From: Owenia fusiformis
Lineage: Eukaryota > Annelida > Polychaeta > Sabellida > Oweniidae
Assembly (NCBI GenBank): GCA_903813345.2
Contig: CAIIXF020000007.1
Location: 9,493,730 to 9,553,729, forward strand
Length of the DNA: 60,000 nucleotides
Reading direction: 5' to 3'
Shown: positions 45,081 through 58,707 of the stretch, piece by piece
Numbering within the stretch: position 1 is the first letter of the stretch
Layout of the letters: the number at the start of each line of letters is the position of its first letter
Notes under the pieces: generated by a model
What the model was told of the DNA's origin: nothing
What the model saw: only the letters and a program-made list of their open reading frames with translations
Databases searched by the model: none
Made by a program: the position numbers and the translations under genes

Positions 45081-48000
45081 TCTGGACATAGTGTTATATT
45101 TTTATCCACATTCTTATTCTTAATCCATCAACCGCCAAACAGAAAGCTGCTTTCACACTGTGTTTTAGTGGAGATGATATTGTGAAGAAACTCGATACTG
45201 ACTACAAAGGGGATTCATTTATTGTGCGGATAAACCTCGGATTAAGACAGATGTGATTTAACCAACGTAATTAGTAGTGCTCGCAACTCGGTGGTTTCGA
45301 GGTATGATGTAATTGGACTATAGACATTTAATAAGTTTGAGATTTATTCTGAATAAACATGACTGAAGGATAAATGATCATGATCTTTATAGGGGGGAAT
45401 CTTGTTTCTATACATCACGATCTCGTTATAGCTTAACTAAAGAAGACGCGAATATCACACTCTCTCCACCATCTTGATTTGGTATTAATATGCACTGTGG
45501 TAGTCAGGCTTAGAGCCGTAAAAATGCAGTAAAAAGTCAAATGGGAAGACATATTACGAACATCGAACACCATTTCAACAATTTCATTTTCAAAGGTGTT
45601 CTTTAGTTTGATCTTAAATAACCAAAAAGCGTCTCATATAATAACTCAGCTCAGACTAGACGGAAAATGGTCGGATGGGTTTCGCTATTGGCAGTGAAAC
45701 CACATTGGGTATGGTTAAAGCGCTGGCCATGGCTATGATATTGCCTAAAATCTGAAAATACTACTATAATATATCTACATTCAAATATCAAAAAAGACAC
45801 TTCTACTCCGCCATATTAATGCAAAGGTAACGGACGTTATGTTCACTTGATACTGACCAGTAACCCAATTGTCATACCTTGTCAAAGTAACGACATGTCT
45901 TTATAAAACACGCCCAGAGAAAATGTTCACATAATGGTGAAAATTGTGCGAAGGCCAATCTAGCAAACCCTAAAATTGAATTAGTACTTGGGAAATTCAA
46001 TATATGTGTGACACTTACATCCGAAGAAACGAACGCCAATGTCGAAATACAATTTACATTTATATAAAAATCGTAACCATTTTTAACAGGGAAATGATTG
46101 ATTCATGCTATTTTTACATCTCTAATTCCCTTAGTGCCATTTTTGTTTTAAGTCCTTCGCACGTTCTACGATCAACACCAACTAAGAGAGCTTGCCCTAA
46201 ATTGCTAGAGGATGGCTTTGTCTAGTTACAGATACTGACTCTAGAAAACACGATGAACCCTTAATTTAATCAAATCAAATTTTTTTAGTCAGAAAATGAC
46301 CATCCAGAGTGGTTACCGTATTTTGTAACATATTCATTTAATGTTGAAACTCACATGAACGACACAGGTAGCTTTTGAAATATCAGCATAAAATTGTTAA
46401 AATAATTTGTAATTGTTAGAGGATAGCACGGCAACTCCTTATCGATGGAGTTCATGGTAAACGGAACTAAATTAGATCAGAGAGATCTGGATATTATTGT
46501 CATTGATGTAATTTCCGCTCATGGAGAATGCATATTCCTAATTTGACAGTTTCTCACCCTAAGTAGACTGAGATTGTATTAACTTTCGGCGGTCGTTTTA
46601 TGGGCTCGTTTAAATAGGAATAGTACCTGTTGATCGTAAAGTCCATTTTTAATAGTAATAATATGAGTTCTTACACAAGGTTAAACTTCAGTGTCAACCG
46701 ACTTTATTCTACAATTCAGATTTTCTTGAAAAAATCTAGGTGAAAGATACTGATGTATAACAAGATATGTGAATGTTAGAAAGATTATCCGTTTGGTTAT
46801 TTCTGAAAAAATGTTTTAATTTAACATTGCTTTCAATGGGAAATCAATCAAAAAATTGGCGGGTTCAGATGACCATTCGGTTTTCAGATCGTGGCATAAG
46901 TGAACCAAAAAGAAGATGTTTACAAAATTGATGCAGCTTCCTTCAAAATTGAGTTAGACGCATTTCAAAGCTCTTTTATTCTTCCATCTAATGGTTGCGC
47001 ACCCCCCCCCCCCCCTCGGCCGCCAATGCCTGTATATGCAATGACTCATATTGCCAAAAATATCTTGATTATAAGTAAACATTAGTGTGACATATAGAAT
47101 CGCGTTATCGATTTGAACAATCAAGGGAATTTTTTCAAATAAACAAATATCATGTTTTATTTAGTTTTCGTTTTTGGCATTAGAGATGCGCGAACTGACT
47201 GCGCAATGGACACGCACGTTCTATCTTAAACAGGAAATTAAAGCTTAACTAAGCAAGTAAGGGTCAATACAACCCACGTGGGATTTGTTTTGCTCATCGA
47301 GGAAAAGTAGTACTTAATACACTAGTTCGCTACTTTGTAGATGTATGACACGTATATGTGTACATGTATTGGCAATTAATGTTTGGTGATAGCTAGTAGG
47401 AGTGTCAGGGACCGCTGACAGATTATTATTTTGAACCAAAAAATTGAATTATATTTTTGGCGGTCTCAGTAAATCAATGGGGTAATCAGGTCCTACGTGC
47501 TTTTTACAGGCCCAGAAATCAATGCTCGCTTATAAATGTAGCAAAATCTTTTTTCGTTCGTGGGATATTTTTTTCACCATATAACCGAACGGGAAGTTTT
47601 TGAATAGGACTACATGATCTGAATGGATGAGAGGATTCGATGGGCTGGGATTTGAGAAATTATGATTTGAACTTTGCCAATTTTACATGTATTCCAATGG
47701 GTGAAAAAGTAAGTTGCTTTCTACCTAAGGCCTTTTTGAACATTATGGTTATAGTACTAATTCCCACTGCGCTGTAATGCAAAGATTTAAAAACAACACC
47801 TTCAACAGGGATGATTTAGCACATAATGCACTGAGTCCGAAAATAGTTGGGTCAACTACTTCTTTAGTTCCACATTTCATCGTCTTAAGAATATTCTGCG
47901 ATTGAATGTTCAATGAATACTCAATTATCATATTCTCAATTATGTTTTCTGTTATCTAATTTAAGAAAGAACTCATGGCTTCATTTCCAACATTGCACAT

Positions 48001-48854
48001 ATTTCAGTACACTAAGTGCTCTCAATACACAGTCACCATAGCAATCTGTGGAGTATGCTAGCGCATTTGAGGAAATTAAATGTGCATTTGTCTCAATAAA
48101 GAAAGGAATAAATCTCAATGAGTTTCTGCTGAGTCTCTTGGGATTTTCTTAATTCAATCAAGTGTTCCCTTGCTCCTTAAGATTGCAATAAAAAATCTAG
48201 ACCGAATGACCATGTCTTCAAGAGCATTATTTCCAGCAGCATCGTTTGCGTATTCACTGATGATAGAGATTATGAGCTGGCTTTTGCGGACATCCTCCTT
48301 GTAGTTGTCATCACATCTTTAGTTTACTAATGGCTTGGATATCCTTCCTGATCTTTAGCATAAAAATAAACATAAAACATTATATGTATACATATTACAT
48401 AATGATATACATCACATGATCGTACCAATATCGCAGCTTGGTGACGGAATATAGCCTACGACGCATGAAGAAATGTCTCCAAAGATTTCGAACATCATGT
48501 ACATGTGGGTCTAGTGTAAAAATGTATTTCTTTAAATGCATCTTTCTGAAGACGATGACAACGATTCTTGTTTTGTGTTTCTTGGAAGACAAATAAAATA
48601 TTCTGGTAAATCAGACGATAAATATAATGGCTTTTTAAGCAATCATTACTGACTTCAAATAATATAATTTAAAAAGCCTGTAAGTGTTAGAGAGAAGCAC
48701 AATATTGTCATTGATTTCAGACAAGAGATTGCATCTCAGAACAAATTTTGCGTTCCATTTTGACCATTTTAGTGGCGAATGCAGGAATATCAGGAACAAT
48801 TACAATAAGGAAAATATCATCACAAAAAAAGTATGGGTGTTATTTGACTAACTT
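45081..48854. other. No gene seen
   Basis: About 3.8 kb of AT-rich sequence. A 14-base C run is at 47002-47015. Short open frames (60-73 codons) have no domain and no splice context. Confidence 0.4.
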
Positions 48855-48946
48855 AGACTTGCCCAAGTCGGTGTGTTTTTTATTTTTTCTGTTTTTATAA
48901 TTGAAGATTAAGATAAGTAAAAGAAAATACCGTCTTGGGCAAGGCT
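48855..48946. repeat. Short inverted repeat
   Basis: AGACTTGCCCAAGTCGGT at 48855-48872 pairs with ACCGTCTTGGGCAAGGCT at 48929-48946, with 16 of 18 bases complementary around a 56-base loop. Confidence 0.55.
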
Positions 48947-49032
48947 ATGGTCAACCCTGCATATATCCATCCATTCTTTATAAAAAAGAGAGAAACCCAG
49001 CAGTAATACTTCATAAACCCTCACTCAGACAG

Positions 49033-49284
49033 TCAGACTTATCCAAGAGGGGGAGAAACCCCAGGGTTCAAAGATGACATACATGTACGCTTAAACACGT
49101 AAATCTTTAATGAGATGACATCGTCGCTGATTGGTTTAAAACTAGGTCAATTTGAAAATTTTGAAAACCAAGATGGAGGGTAAACAAATAAACGTACTTA
49201 TGGGAAAGGAGGTGCGGGAAGGAGGAAATCGTATGTCATCAATTGAATCATGGGGTTTTCCCTCCTCTTGACTTATCCAGTCTT
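49033..49284. mobile_element. 250-bp MITE-like inverted repeat
   Basis: The left arm (TCAGACTTATCCAAGAGG, AGAAACCCCA, GATGACATAC) and the right arm (GTATGTCATC, TGGGGTTTTC, TTGACTTATCCAGTCTT) are inverse copies over about 50 bases. No coding content. Confidence 0.62.
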
Positions 49285-50853
49285 GCAACAAATTAGCTAC
49301 TTAGCAATATGGGTTTCATGCATTATTTTTTAATGAAAACCTATAATTACATTACATCTTTCTGTAAATTACTTCTAATAACAGATTATTGATATTGAAT
49401 GTAATGTACAGATTCATGACACATGATTGAATGGAGGACGAAGCCATAATTTTTAACACAACAAGATAAGTGCGATTATTTCGCGAAAAGTTCTTGCGCA
49501 AATTCAGTTTATACAAAGGGGAGGGGGTTCAACCCCATAATTTTTATGCAGTGATACCATTTTTTCAATGAGTGTTTAAGAGAAGATTTCAACTAGTTGA
49601 AAGTCTATGTTCAACGTTAAACTCCACTAATCATATTAACTCAACAATCATATATTCAAGAAAAAAGATTATTAGAGTAGATTTCTGTACCATCGCATAA
49701 TGGACTATAAAGATCTTTTCCTATCAGGTTTAATTTCACATGAGAATGACGTGGGATTAGCAAAAGCGAACAAACTAATCTCATGGTACTTCGGATTAGT
49801 ATCGTTGTTGTGATTCTGCACATTTACACAGCTATGGACCGAGACATTCCCAACAAAATCGTGTAATTTGCTAAGGAGGCTTGGGGATTGGGAAGGTAGG
49901 GTATACAAAGGAAAGATGGCATCAGAACCTCTGAAAGGATCACGTATGTCATATTTCAAGCAAGTCTTTTGTGACAGAAATTACCTTTAATGCCTCATTT
50001 GATAAGAGAAGGTGACGATAATGTTGATTCTCTGACAATATTGTATTTCATGCTGTCATATATATATATATCTTTTATTGACTATCTGATGTCATTACAA
50101 TGTCATATTAGTCACATGCGTGGTATATGCAATTTTATATTCGGTCTTGATTTACATGTTCAGCCCTTCGGATCTCATTTTATATCCAAACATCAATGAA
50201 ATATGCATTTGAGATGGGTAAGATCAAAACACCAACATCAAAACTGTTAAATCATTTGATGTAGCAGTCAGAGGGTAATGTGACAAGGGATGTGGATACA
50301 GGGTAATTAGAGACTAGTACGTAATGGAAAGATATGTGTTTTAAGGGCAAATTGTACACACTGGTACCCTCATAAAAACCAAATAATGAGGAATTTGAAG
50401 CAGCCAACTGCGCATTGTCTTTCGTTTTATAATACATGGATTACCTTGAGGAATTAAGTTTTCAAAAAATCAAACTGGTAAACGAGTATAGGTCCGATAG
50501 GAGATTAATAGATTACTAGTATTGTGTTCATATACAAATACTACAGTACTATGGGTTATTTGTTGATCGCCCTTGTAATACAAAAACATAGAATGTAACG
50601 CCAGCTGAACCAGTAGTAGTAATCTCTTGGGGTTTGCATTATTTATAATTTTGTTGTGCTGTGTAAACAGTAATGATAAACGAACTGTTGGAAATCTATT
50701 TTCTATTGTAGGATGAAGATATAATTCACCAGCATGTTCTAAATGTGGATGTGGATGTAATCTAATATCAAATATTGCATACTTACTGTTCATCATAGGA
50801 TAACATTTTTATATCTCAATTATTTTGCCATCATGACTTCTGATTCATCGACA
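49285..50853. other. No gene seen
   Basis: AT-rich stretch. Minus-strand frames of 84, 61 and 108 codons (49705-49959, 50252-50437, 50470-50796) show no recognised domains, no splice borders that fit, and no family resemblance. Confidence 0.4.
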
Positions 50854-51688
50854 TGTACACTCCCCTCGAAATGATTGGAAATCGGAAGTCTCTTTTAAGA
50901 CGACGGATTTAAGTGTAATCATCATATCTTTTTCCAAAGTATTTATGGATCGTTTTAACTTACAAATATTCTAACAGTGTTGCCTTAAACTACATGTCCA
51001 CAGTAATTTTTGTGAAAAGTTATTTATGTGATAACGTATCCACCTGATGCCTAAGTCACATTTGATCTACGGCAATCGATTTTCCCAACCCAGTATACAT
51101 ACCTATCAACTGGAAAACAAGTGGAAAAACAAAAATTAGGACAACTTGTGGTTGTTTGGAAAAATCGGTTACAAAAATTAAATCGACAATTCGAAAGAAT
51201 CAATATTTTTATACTATGTTTTTCAAGAAACCTCTCCCATCGAAATAACACACACGCCCGGTGATCGTAGAAAATGAACGGAGGGGGAGTAGCTGATTTT
51301 CGCTCCAAAATTCAACAAATCTGAAAGAAAAACATTGACATTTGCTTGTTGGTAGCCCTGCACCTTTTTTAATAGATCGTTTATCTTAGAAGCATATCGG
51401 TTAAAAAATCCATATTTCCCCGTGTCGTGCGCCTATTCATTTAGCAATTCAATCGTAAATTTTCTCTTGAAAAAGTAATTTTTCAAGTTGTGTTGAATTT
51501 TCTAGCAAAAATCAGCTACTCCCCCTCCGTTCATCTTCATCGATCACCGGGCGTGACACATGAAGTAAATGATTTTCAAAATTGACTTTGAAGCTCTGGA
51601 ACTTTAATGAAAATACAAACATAACGGGCTCTAACACGTAAGCGCAATGGGAAAAAAGCTTGCCAAACCTATGGAGGGGAGTGTACAT
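50854..51688. mobile_element. 835-bp nested inverted-repeat element
   Basis: The outer ends are TGTACACTCCCCTC (50854-50867) and GAGGGGAGTGTACA (51675-51688), perfect inverses. Inside, 51253-51300 and 51507-51555 form a second pair of about 48 bases (CACGCCCGGTGATCG, GAACGGAGGGGGAGTAGC). No transposase. Confidence 0.7.
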
Positions 51689-54031
51689 ATGAAATAAACC
51701 TATTGATTAAAAAAGTAACTAGTCTCACAGTGGTAGGCAATTTCTTCCTCGGGGATTTATTTATTAAAATGTAATAATAATCAATACTTTGACGAAATAA
51801 TGACTGAGTAGAACAAAAGAAAATTTATCTCATAACTGAATTGGAAACAAAAATGGAAATAAAAAAATTATTTCTTCAGATTCCGATTTTCCATTGCGTC
51901 TCGCCCAAGTCAAGTACTGTAGTAGGTGTTTAAGAGAAATTTAAGATTCTTTTAAGATTCAGACATAAACGGACTTTCACTCTTTCAAATCAGAACAAAG
52001 GGGAGAGAGTGCAGACTCTCTAAAGATATCACCAATATTGAATTACTTCTGTTTTTAGACAGATCTAGTTCTATTTATTGGATTCTATGTGGGCTTCTTT
52101 CTTGGGAAATGAATGTGAAACACTTATAATGTTATGTATCTAGTTCAAAGATTGATCTGTTTGGAACTAAATAACCGACAGGCCCTTCCTTCAAAATTAC
52201 AAGTTAAGAGTGCAAGGAAAATCACATAATCCTTAAAAACCAAAGAAAAATGTCAACATTCGAAAATAAAAAATCTCAAAAATCGTACATCTTTGGTTTT
52301 CAAAATAATTTGTGAGGTTGTTATTAAGATGATAATACATGTTTTAACGTATTCGTTTTGAGTACATCTCGAATCCATTCTCAACAAAGCGTTCGCTAAA
52401 TAAGTATTCGAAAAACTGAGTTCGTGGTGATAGAAGTACGTTAAGATATACCGCTCATCAAGGACGCCCTTGCGCTCATTAACAAATTCCTTTGGGAACA
52501 AGATATAGAACCAAAGGCATATACTTCTTATTTATTCACTTACGCATGCCAACGATTGTTACATAAGTAAATATCTCTAGAGATCTGTTTTAAAAAATTT
52601 TGTAAGCGTTGTTATCTACAGAGGCCATTTTTATAAATGAGCAATACAATTGAACATTTTGCATTTCTAAATTGATAAGTTTCTTGGAATACAGCATAAC
52701 TGTTAACGATTTAAGTCATTAATGATATTTTCTTTAGTGATTCTATGATAAATAGTCAGTAACTGGGTCAATATTTTATGTTCAAACTTGTTTTCATGAC
52801 TCTTAAACACGAGTCCACAATTATGTAGGAAATTGTAATTCCAAATGTTAGCTTGTCAACTCGTTTTTTCACAATATTTAGCCTTTATCACGATGGATCG
52901 CCAAAAACTGCATGTACCTTTCAATGAGATGGTATGTTTTTAAATTTAGAGAGGTAAGATATAAACTCAAACAAAAAGCCAAACTACCCGCTATAATTTT
53001 GATTGCACAAGACGAAATTTCCATTCCCGGGAAGCACTTTGGGAACACTTTGAAGGATTCATTAAAAATCGTTTAAATCGTTCGAAATTTTAACAATATA
53101 CTTTTCGTGCATCTCGAACAAGGCAAAGTTCTGTGATCCAGCAATGTGCATTCCAAAAGAAAAACTTCACAAATATCAACAATTTTCATTGAGTAGGAGA
53201 TTACACTCGAAATTACAACTTAAAAAAGATTTGCTTCAATCAAGAATTGTAAGAACTTGAAAGATGTTGTTAGTTTTTCAAACCACATATCCTCCTTCAC
53301 TTTTTTGACAAGGATGAATCCATTTGAAAACATGGATTTTCTTGATTATTCTCCAAAACTACCCTTGAAATATAAGTATGTAGGATATTACAGTGTAAAT
53401 TGACACGCCTTTGTTCGCTCCAAATCGTGAAACAATAAATGCAGTACAATCTCTCAAAATTTTAAAACAGAAAGTTCATGCTGTATGTAAACAACAAAAA
53501 ACACATATACCTGGTATATGGTTGATTCATGATAAAAAATGACAAAAACATACATCTTGAAGTGGGGTCTACAGGACGCAGGGAAAGTTCAGAAAAGGCC
53601 ATATCTTAAAGATTGCTTCACCATGATGTAACAGATCATCAAAATTATCATTAACACGTTTGCTACATAATATATTGAAAATAATAAACCAGAAGTTTAC
53701 TTCGATTGTGGCACCATTCTCAGTAAATATTGATGAACATATGAATTTCGAATGTTGACTTACTTACTGAACCTGACTGTAAAATGTTTGTAAACTTTTA
53801 TTTTCCTCTCTTTTGGAGATTGCGTTTGCCAAAAGTTCTGTCGGTGTTTATCTTGATGTTTCCTGAGATGAGAATGTTCCCTCTTCAGATATGGCTAATA
53901 TAATCGAATTCAGTCCTTAGACGATAGAAATATTTCATTTGTAGTAAATTATAAACTTACTAAATTACTAAATTTTTAATAATATAGCTTCTAAGCTTGC
54001 CCTTAGATATACATTTTTTAGTTTATCAATA
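51689..54031. other. No gene seen
   Basis: About 2.3 kb of AT-rich sequence without a recognisable repeat or frame. Confidence 0.4.
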
Positions 54032-54209
54032 TGCCTCAGTCACATTTGATCTACGGCAGCCGTAAGGCGGTCGTGGCTTCCCAAAATCAAGAGAAATATG
54101 CAGCATGAAATATAAGGATAAGCAGTGCGATGTAGATTTTCTATATCAAGTTTGTGAAGCTACGGCCGCGCGCAGTACGGCCGCCGTATAGCAAATATTA
54201 CTGGGGCTT
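54032..54209. mobile_element. 180-bp MITE, GCCTCAGTCACATTTG ends
   Basis: The left end TGCCTCAGTCACATTTGATC, then TACGGCAGCCGTA, is mirrored at the right by TACGGCCGCCGTATAGC, then AAATATTACTGGGGC. The inverted repeats are about 50 bases and GC-rich against AT-rich flanks. A matching left end (CCTAAGTCACATTTGATCTA) occurs near 51051 within the larger inverted-repeat element. Confidence 0.65.
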
Positions 54210-54590
54210 TAGTCATAATCATACAAAAACCATATCCAGCTTTCCAAAGTGGGCGTTTGTAAATTTTGATAGAATTAAAATCCTACTAAGAACAAAATCA
54301 TATTATGTAATGGATTAGATCAGGAATTAACATGATAACAAGTATATTCGCCCAAGATAAAATCTATTGATTTGCCATCAAATACATTAATTAATTCCCC
54401 ATTGCTGTTGCTTCGTATACTTCCAGCTCATTAGTTGAACACAATGGGTCTGTCATACTACTCTTCAGTGAATCCCTCACTATTCAATCTGAGCACCAGA
54501 TCTGATTTTTATGCCTTAGATCGGATTAGACGATTACTAAATGGACATTTGTGGACTTATCTCTCCGCATTACTCACTTAGATTTTTAGC

Positions 54591-54677
54591 TACCCTGCGT
54601 GCAGAGTCTAGTTAAACTACAACGAATGAAGACGAAGCTCTCTTTTAAGAAGTGAAGTCAAACGAATGCAAAGGGTA
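54591..54677. repeat. TACCCT-ended short element, copy 2
   Basis: 87 bases with the same ends as 42532-42607. The segment 54624-54664 (AAGACGAAGCTCTCTTTTAA) is repeated in inverse at 54756-54796, so a second, opposite copy lies 90 bases on. Confidence 0.6.
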
Positions 54678-54796
54678 ATTTTTAGCGTGAAATGAATAAT
54701 TAACTTTTCCTGGCCAAGCCCATCCCACCCCCAAATCTTCGACTGTGTTCGTAGTGTTCGACTTCGCTTCTTAAAAGAAAACGTCGTCTTCACCAT

Positions 54797-57700
54797 GGGA
54801 AGTTGAGTTCAACGCAATTATGGATATGTATTCAGTGAGCGAATAGATCTTGTTGCAGTATTAAACAAAACTACGTTCTCGTTCTTGTAATGCTTATGTC
54901 ACGTGCTCTTGCTTTATTTCCTTTTGATGTTTAATGTAATTTCATACTTGTGGCCATAAACCTGTTGGCACAGTTGATAAATTGAGAGAACATTTAAGTG
55001 AAACATTGCATCATAATGGCAATTTAACTTAATCAATCGTCCATTCGCAAAACTCAATTCCTCATTTGCCATTTGAAATACCTTGCAGATATACTTATTT
55101 AAAATTTTAAGTTATCCACCAGGAGACAAATGACCATGGTTACTATATGTGTCTCCATTAACTTACATGCATAGAAATGTACCGGGAGTAATTTGGAAGA
55201 TTTTCTTAAATTCTATAAGACATTGATCGAAATATTATTGAATTATCTTGTAGAACAGAGCTAAAACTGCCTATCTGCATTCCAATTGATTTCTTCGATG
55301 TCTGAATGTAAAAGATAGTCCAGGAATTACCCTAAATTATCCGACATATAATCTCATTTACACATTTGGGTTTGTATCTATTTTCGAGGAATTCTATGAT
55401 TGATTTTTTAGCTTTCTAGATTCTAGTATTTCTTCAAATCCCACCAAATCTCGATACAAGACTGACGGAATAACTAATAAGCGTATGGCAATTTAGGCTT
55501 TTTCAAATAAATGAATGCAAAATTAAGCAGTTGGTGTCTTCAAATGAATATAAACCAAAGGTTTGGAATTGTAAATCTCACTTCAGGATGCATTTATCAA
55601 TACGATGTCACATTCAGGGGTTAATATGCCCTTTCCATTTCGCAAACGACATACTTGTTGGGTGTCTGTAACCTTGGATGATGATACAGATTGGAATGTA
55701 AATATATGAATAATTTAAAGAGTGAAATAATCAGCCCTGTCTAGCAAAATTGACTTGTGCCTTTTCATTTCTACAAGGATTTACATACAATCTGCAATAT
55801 ATCTATCTCATTCTAAATACAATTCGTGTTTAAATTGCTATAAAATTGCAATAGAGACTGAAATTCTGAAATTAGAGATTGTAATCAATCTTGATACACT
55901 TAAATCAATACTCTCACGCTCACCCTTGACAAGAATAGCATTCCTTATAGACTCTTGAAATGAGAGATGATTCTTTGATCTAGCCTATATCCAATCAGAA
56001 TGCTAGAAAATCATGACACTGCATTATTTTCATATTCAAATCCCTATGAAATCCAATGGAAACTCCATTCAACTTATCAGCATCAAAACTTTAAAATCAT
56101 CTTTAATTAAGAGTATAGTGTGACTAGTCAGTACAAATTCAGGGTATTTCTGCCTGATTTGTGCTCTTCCTTAATTTCCATTCTTTACTCCCTAAGTAAT
56201 ATAAATAAATGGAAAAGCTGTTATATTGGAAAAGCATTCTACCCAGTACAGTATCGCAAAAATAAGTAATCAATTCTAACGGGAATATTGTAGATGTTTT
56301 TTATTTATTCCCAATGGGTAATTTAAATAGCATCCCTAATATATGAAGAAATATATGTTCATCCCATAGCGGAATTCTATTTTCACATTACCTGGAAAGT
56401 ACATAACAGCATCACCAAGGTAACTGCAAAAACATAACAGGAAACATTGGTAGGTGTTCCCATTTATTGCATTCTGTTTGTTACAGTAAACAGAGACATG
56501 TGGATTACATTACAACATACATTTACCCAGAGACTGGACATTAAGGTCAATCTGAATATTAAAAAATGATAATATCAACCAGTTATTTTTTTTTGTTTGA
56601 AACATAAAGCTCAAATCGTAAATCAACCACTTGAGTCGCGAGCATGTACCAAAGTAAGAAATGTGAAGGGTGGTTGATATTATCATGGGTCTATTGAAAG
56701 CCTGTGATGTTATATATTAGTAACCCATATGGTTGATATTCAATGGCACTTATATTTGAGGTGCAATAAATCAGTTATTGCACGATGATATTCTGTTGAA
56801 CCTCATATTACCTATAATCATATTGCAATAACCTCACAGTAAATGGAATGTCATACATAACTACATTACCCTAGATTGAATATTATGATGGTCTATTAAG
56901 AATAACACTATCATAAAGAGGCACACTTGATCTTATATAAATAAAATAAACAAAAATGACCTAATAAGTGATTGTGACATATTTCAGATATTAATGGGCC
57001 AGCTCTGTCCATAAATGGCAAAGTTGTACAAAATTACATGTACCAGTTGTAGAGGGTGGCCTATATAACATATTGTCTTTGGTATATGCTATTAGCTTAT
57101 TATTTAAATTCTTATTTGCATATTTTTTGAGACTAACTCTGTAAATAAAAATCTAGTTTTGAATTTGAATATTACTACATATTTAACTTTTAATAGAGCA
57201 ACATTGACAATATCCCAGATGCAAGTAGAAATAATCTTGATTTATGTCATTAAAAATCCACAATTCAGTTAAACTGATGTCATATTTGGAATCTACATGT
57301 AAAATTAGATATGTAGAAATGTGGTTTTGAATAGAGTTTATCAACTTTGAAAATTTAATTTTCTTTGAAAATGTGACTTCTAGGTCGGGGAGATTCCCCA
57401 TAGACCCCATGTTGTAAAACCACAAAAGTGAAAGATCTTTTCTTGTGTTGGGTAGATAATATTTTCTTTTACTGGACATATTTTAATTTGTATAACTATC
57501 AGATACATAAGGGTAATATGAAAAGTGAACCACTAAAACTGATGCATATTCAAGTTTAAGGGAATTTTGCAATACCCTGCCAAGTTAATTCCCCCGAATC
57601 AGCCACCTGGTGGCGAAACTGGTAACTACCTACTCGCATCTGAGTTATTAAAACAAGCTAACAGGAAGTAGTAAAAACAGTTCATGCTGCCATCTATAGG

Positions 57701-58283
57701 ATTTCTGAAGTTCAGTATGCAGTTGAAGGATAAACCCAACTTCCAAACTTATTATGATGTCCATATAGCACAATAAGGAACTTATTTGATAAATATACGT
57801 AGATGTTGATGAATTGATGGAATAACAAATAGTTAAATACAGATAAAAACATAATGTGACATCATATATTGAAAAATCCTCAGTGTTCTTAGGATATTTC
57901 TTAACTAGGTACAAATTTTGATTTTACATATCCAACTAAAAATGACTGGAAGTTGTCAACAAATATTTTAAGTCCAATTCACTGAAGCATAAATCACTGC
58001 CTTCTATGATGTTTCATGAAAATTTCTGCTTGATTTGACATAATAACAGCATGTTGGATGGAAGAAGTCATTATCGGGATAAGTACTAGTGCTATGAAGT
58101 TTGTAAAGCTTTGCGGATTGATTTGTTGTCAGGATGGTTGTAGGCCAGAAGAACAGGCTTGTGAAGCAGTAAGGAGATGTTTGTTTCTGAAAAATAAGAA
58201 AAACACATCACATTTTAATAATTATGAATTTTAAAACATCTCACATGTACTGTACAAAATATACACCAATATTGCAGCTTATA
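54797..58283. other. No gene established
   Basis: AT-rich. A possible 32-nt exon on the minus strand (56423-56392) is treated as a finding, not a gene. Short frames at 55755, 57183 and 57648 have no recognisable content. Confidence 0.4.
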
Positions 58284-58310
58284 CAGGGTGTCCCAAAAAA
58301 GGAAACCGAG
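58284..58310 (+). repeat. Lone mariner-type element end
   Basis: CAGGGTGTCCCAAAAAAGGA preceded by TA, the usual start of a Tc1/mariner-type element. No inverse partner is seen before the window ends. Confidence 0.4.
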
Positions 58311-58476
58311 ATTAAATTGCTTATTTGTCAGAGATGGATAATGTTAGGGAAAATTCGCAGGTACCATCATTGCGTCTTTGTGTCCTCTTTCATATGATAC
58401 CAAGATGTTCTATTTTCCTCCAAAGATGACTGAGCAATGAGGGATTTAAGTGACCATGTCAGAAATAGGTTTGGGC

Positions 58477-58707
58477 CATTCATTATGGACTATTTAGAGA
58501 TATTATTAGTTTAGTATGGTGTGGGAAGTCGAGAGACTACATAACATTGAGTTTTGATCAGCTTTGAGCTTTGAAATGGATTACATAAAGTAAAGTGTAG
58601 TAAAAGTTGATGCATCTTGTAATTTGATGCTGTATATAGTATATATCAAAGGGTGCTCCCAACATCATACTAAACTAATATTATCTCAAAATAGTCCATA
58701 ATGAATG
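58477..58707. repeat. Inverted repeat with 50-bp arms
   Basis: 58477-58526 (CATTCATTATGGACTATTT, TTAGTTTAGTATG) and 58657-58707 (CATACTAAACTAATATTATC, AATAGTCCATAATGAATG) are inverse copies with few mismatches around a 130-base loop. Confidence 0.75.

Noticed and set aside
50470-50796. 108-codon minus-strand frame as a gene
   Set aside because: No domain or signal peptide, and no flanking exon; likely chance in AT-rich DNA.
58080-58190. Terminal exon on the minus strand after the acceptor ATTTTTCAG
   Set aside because: More than one short frame is open, none is recognisable, and no partner exon fits in phase within the window.
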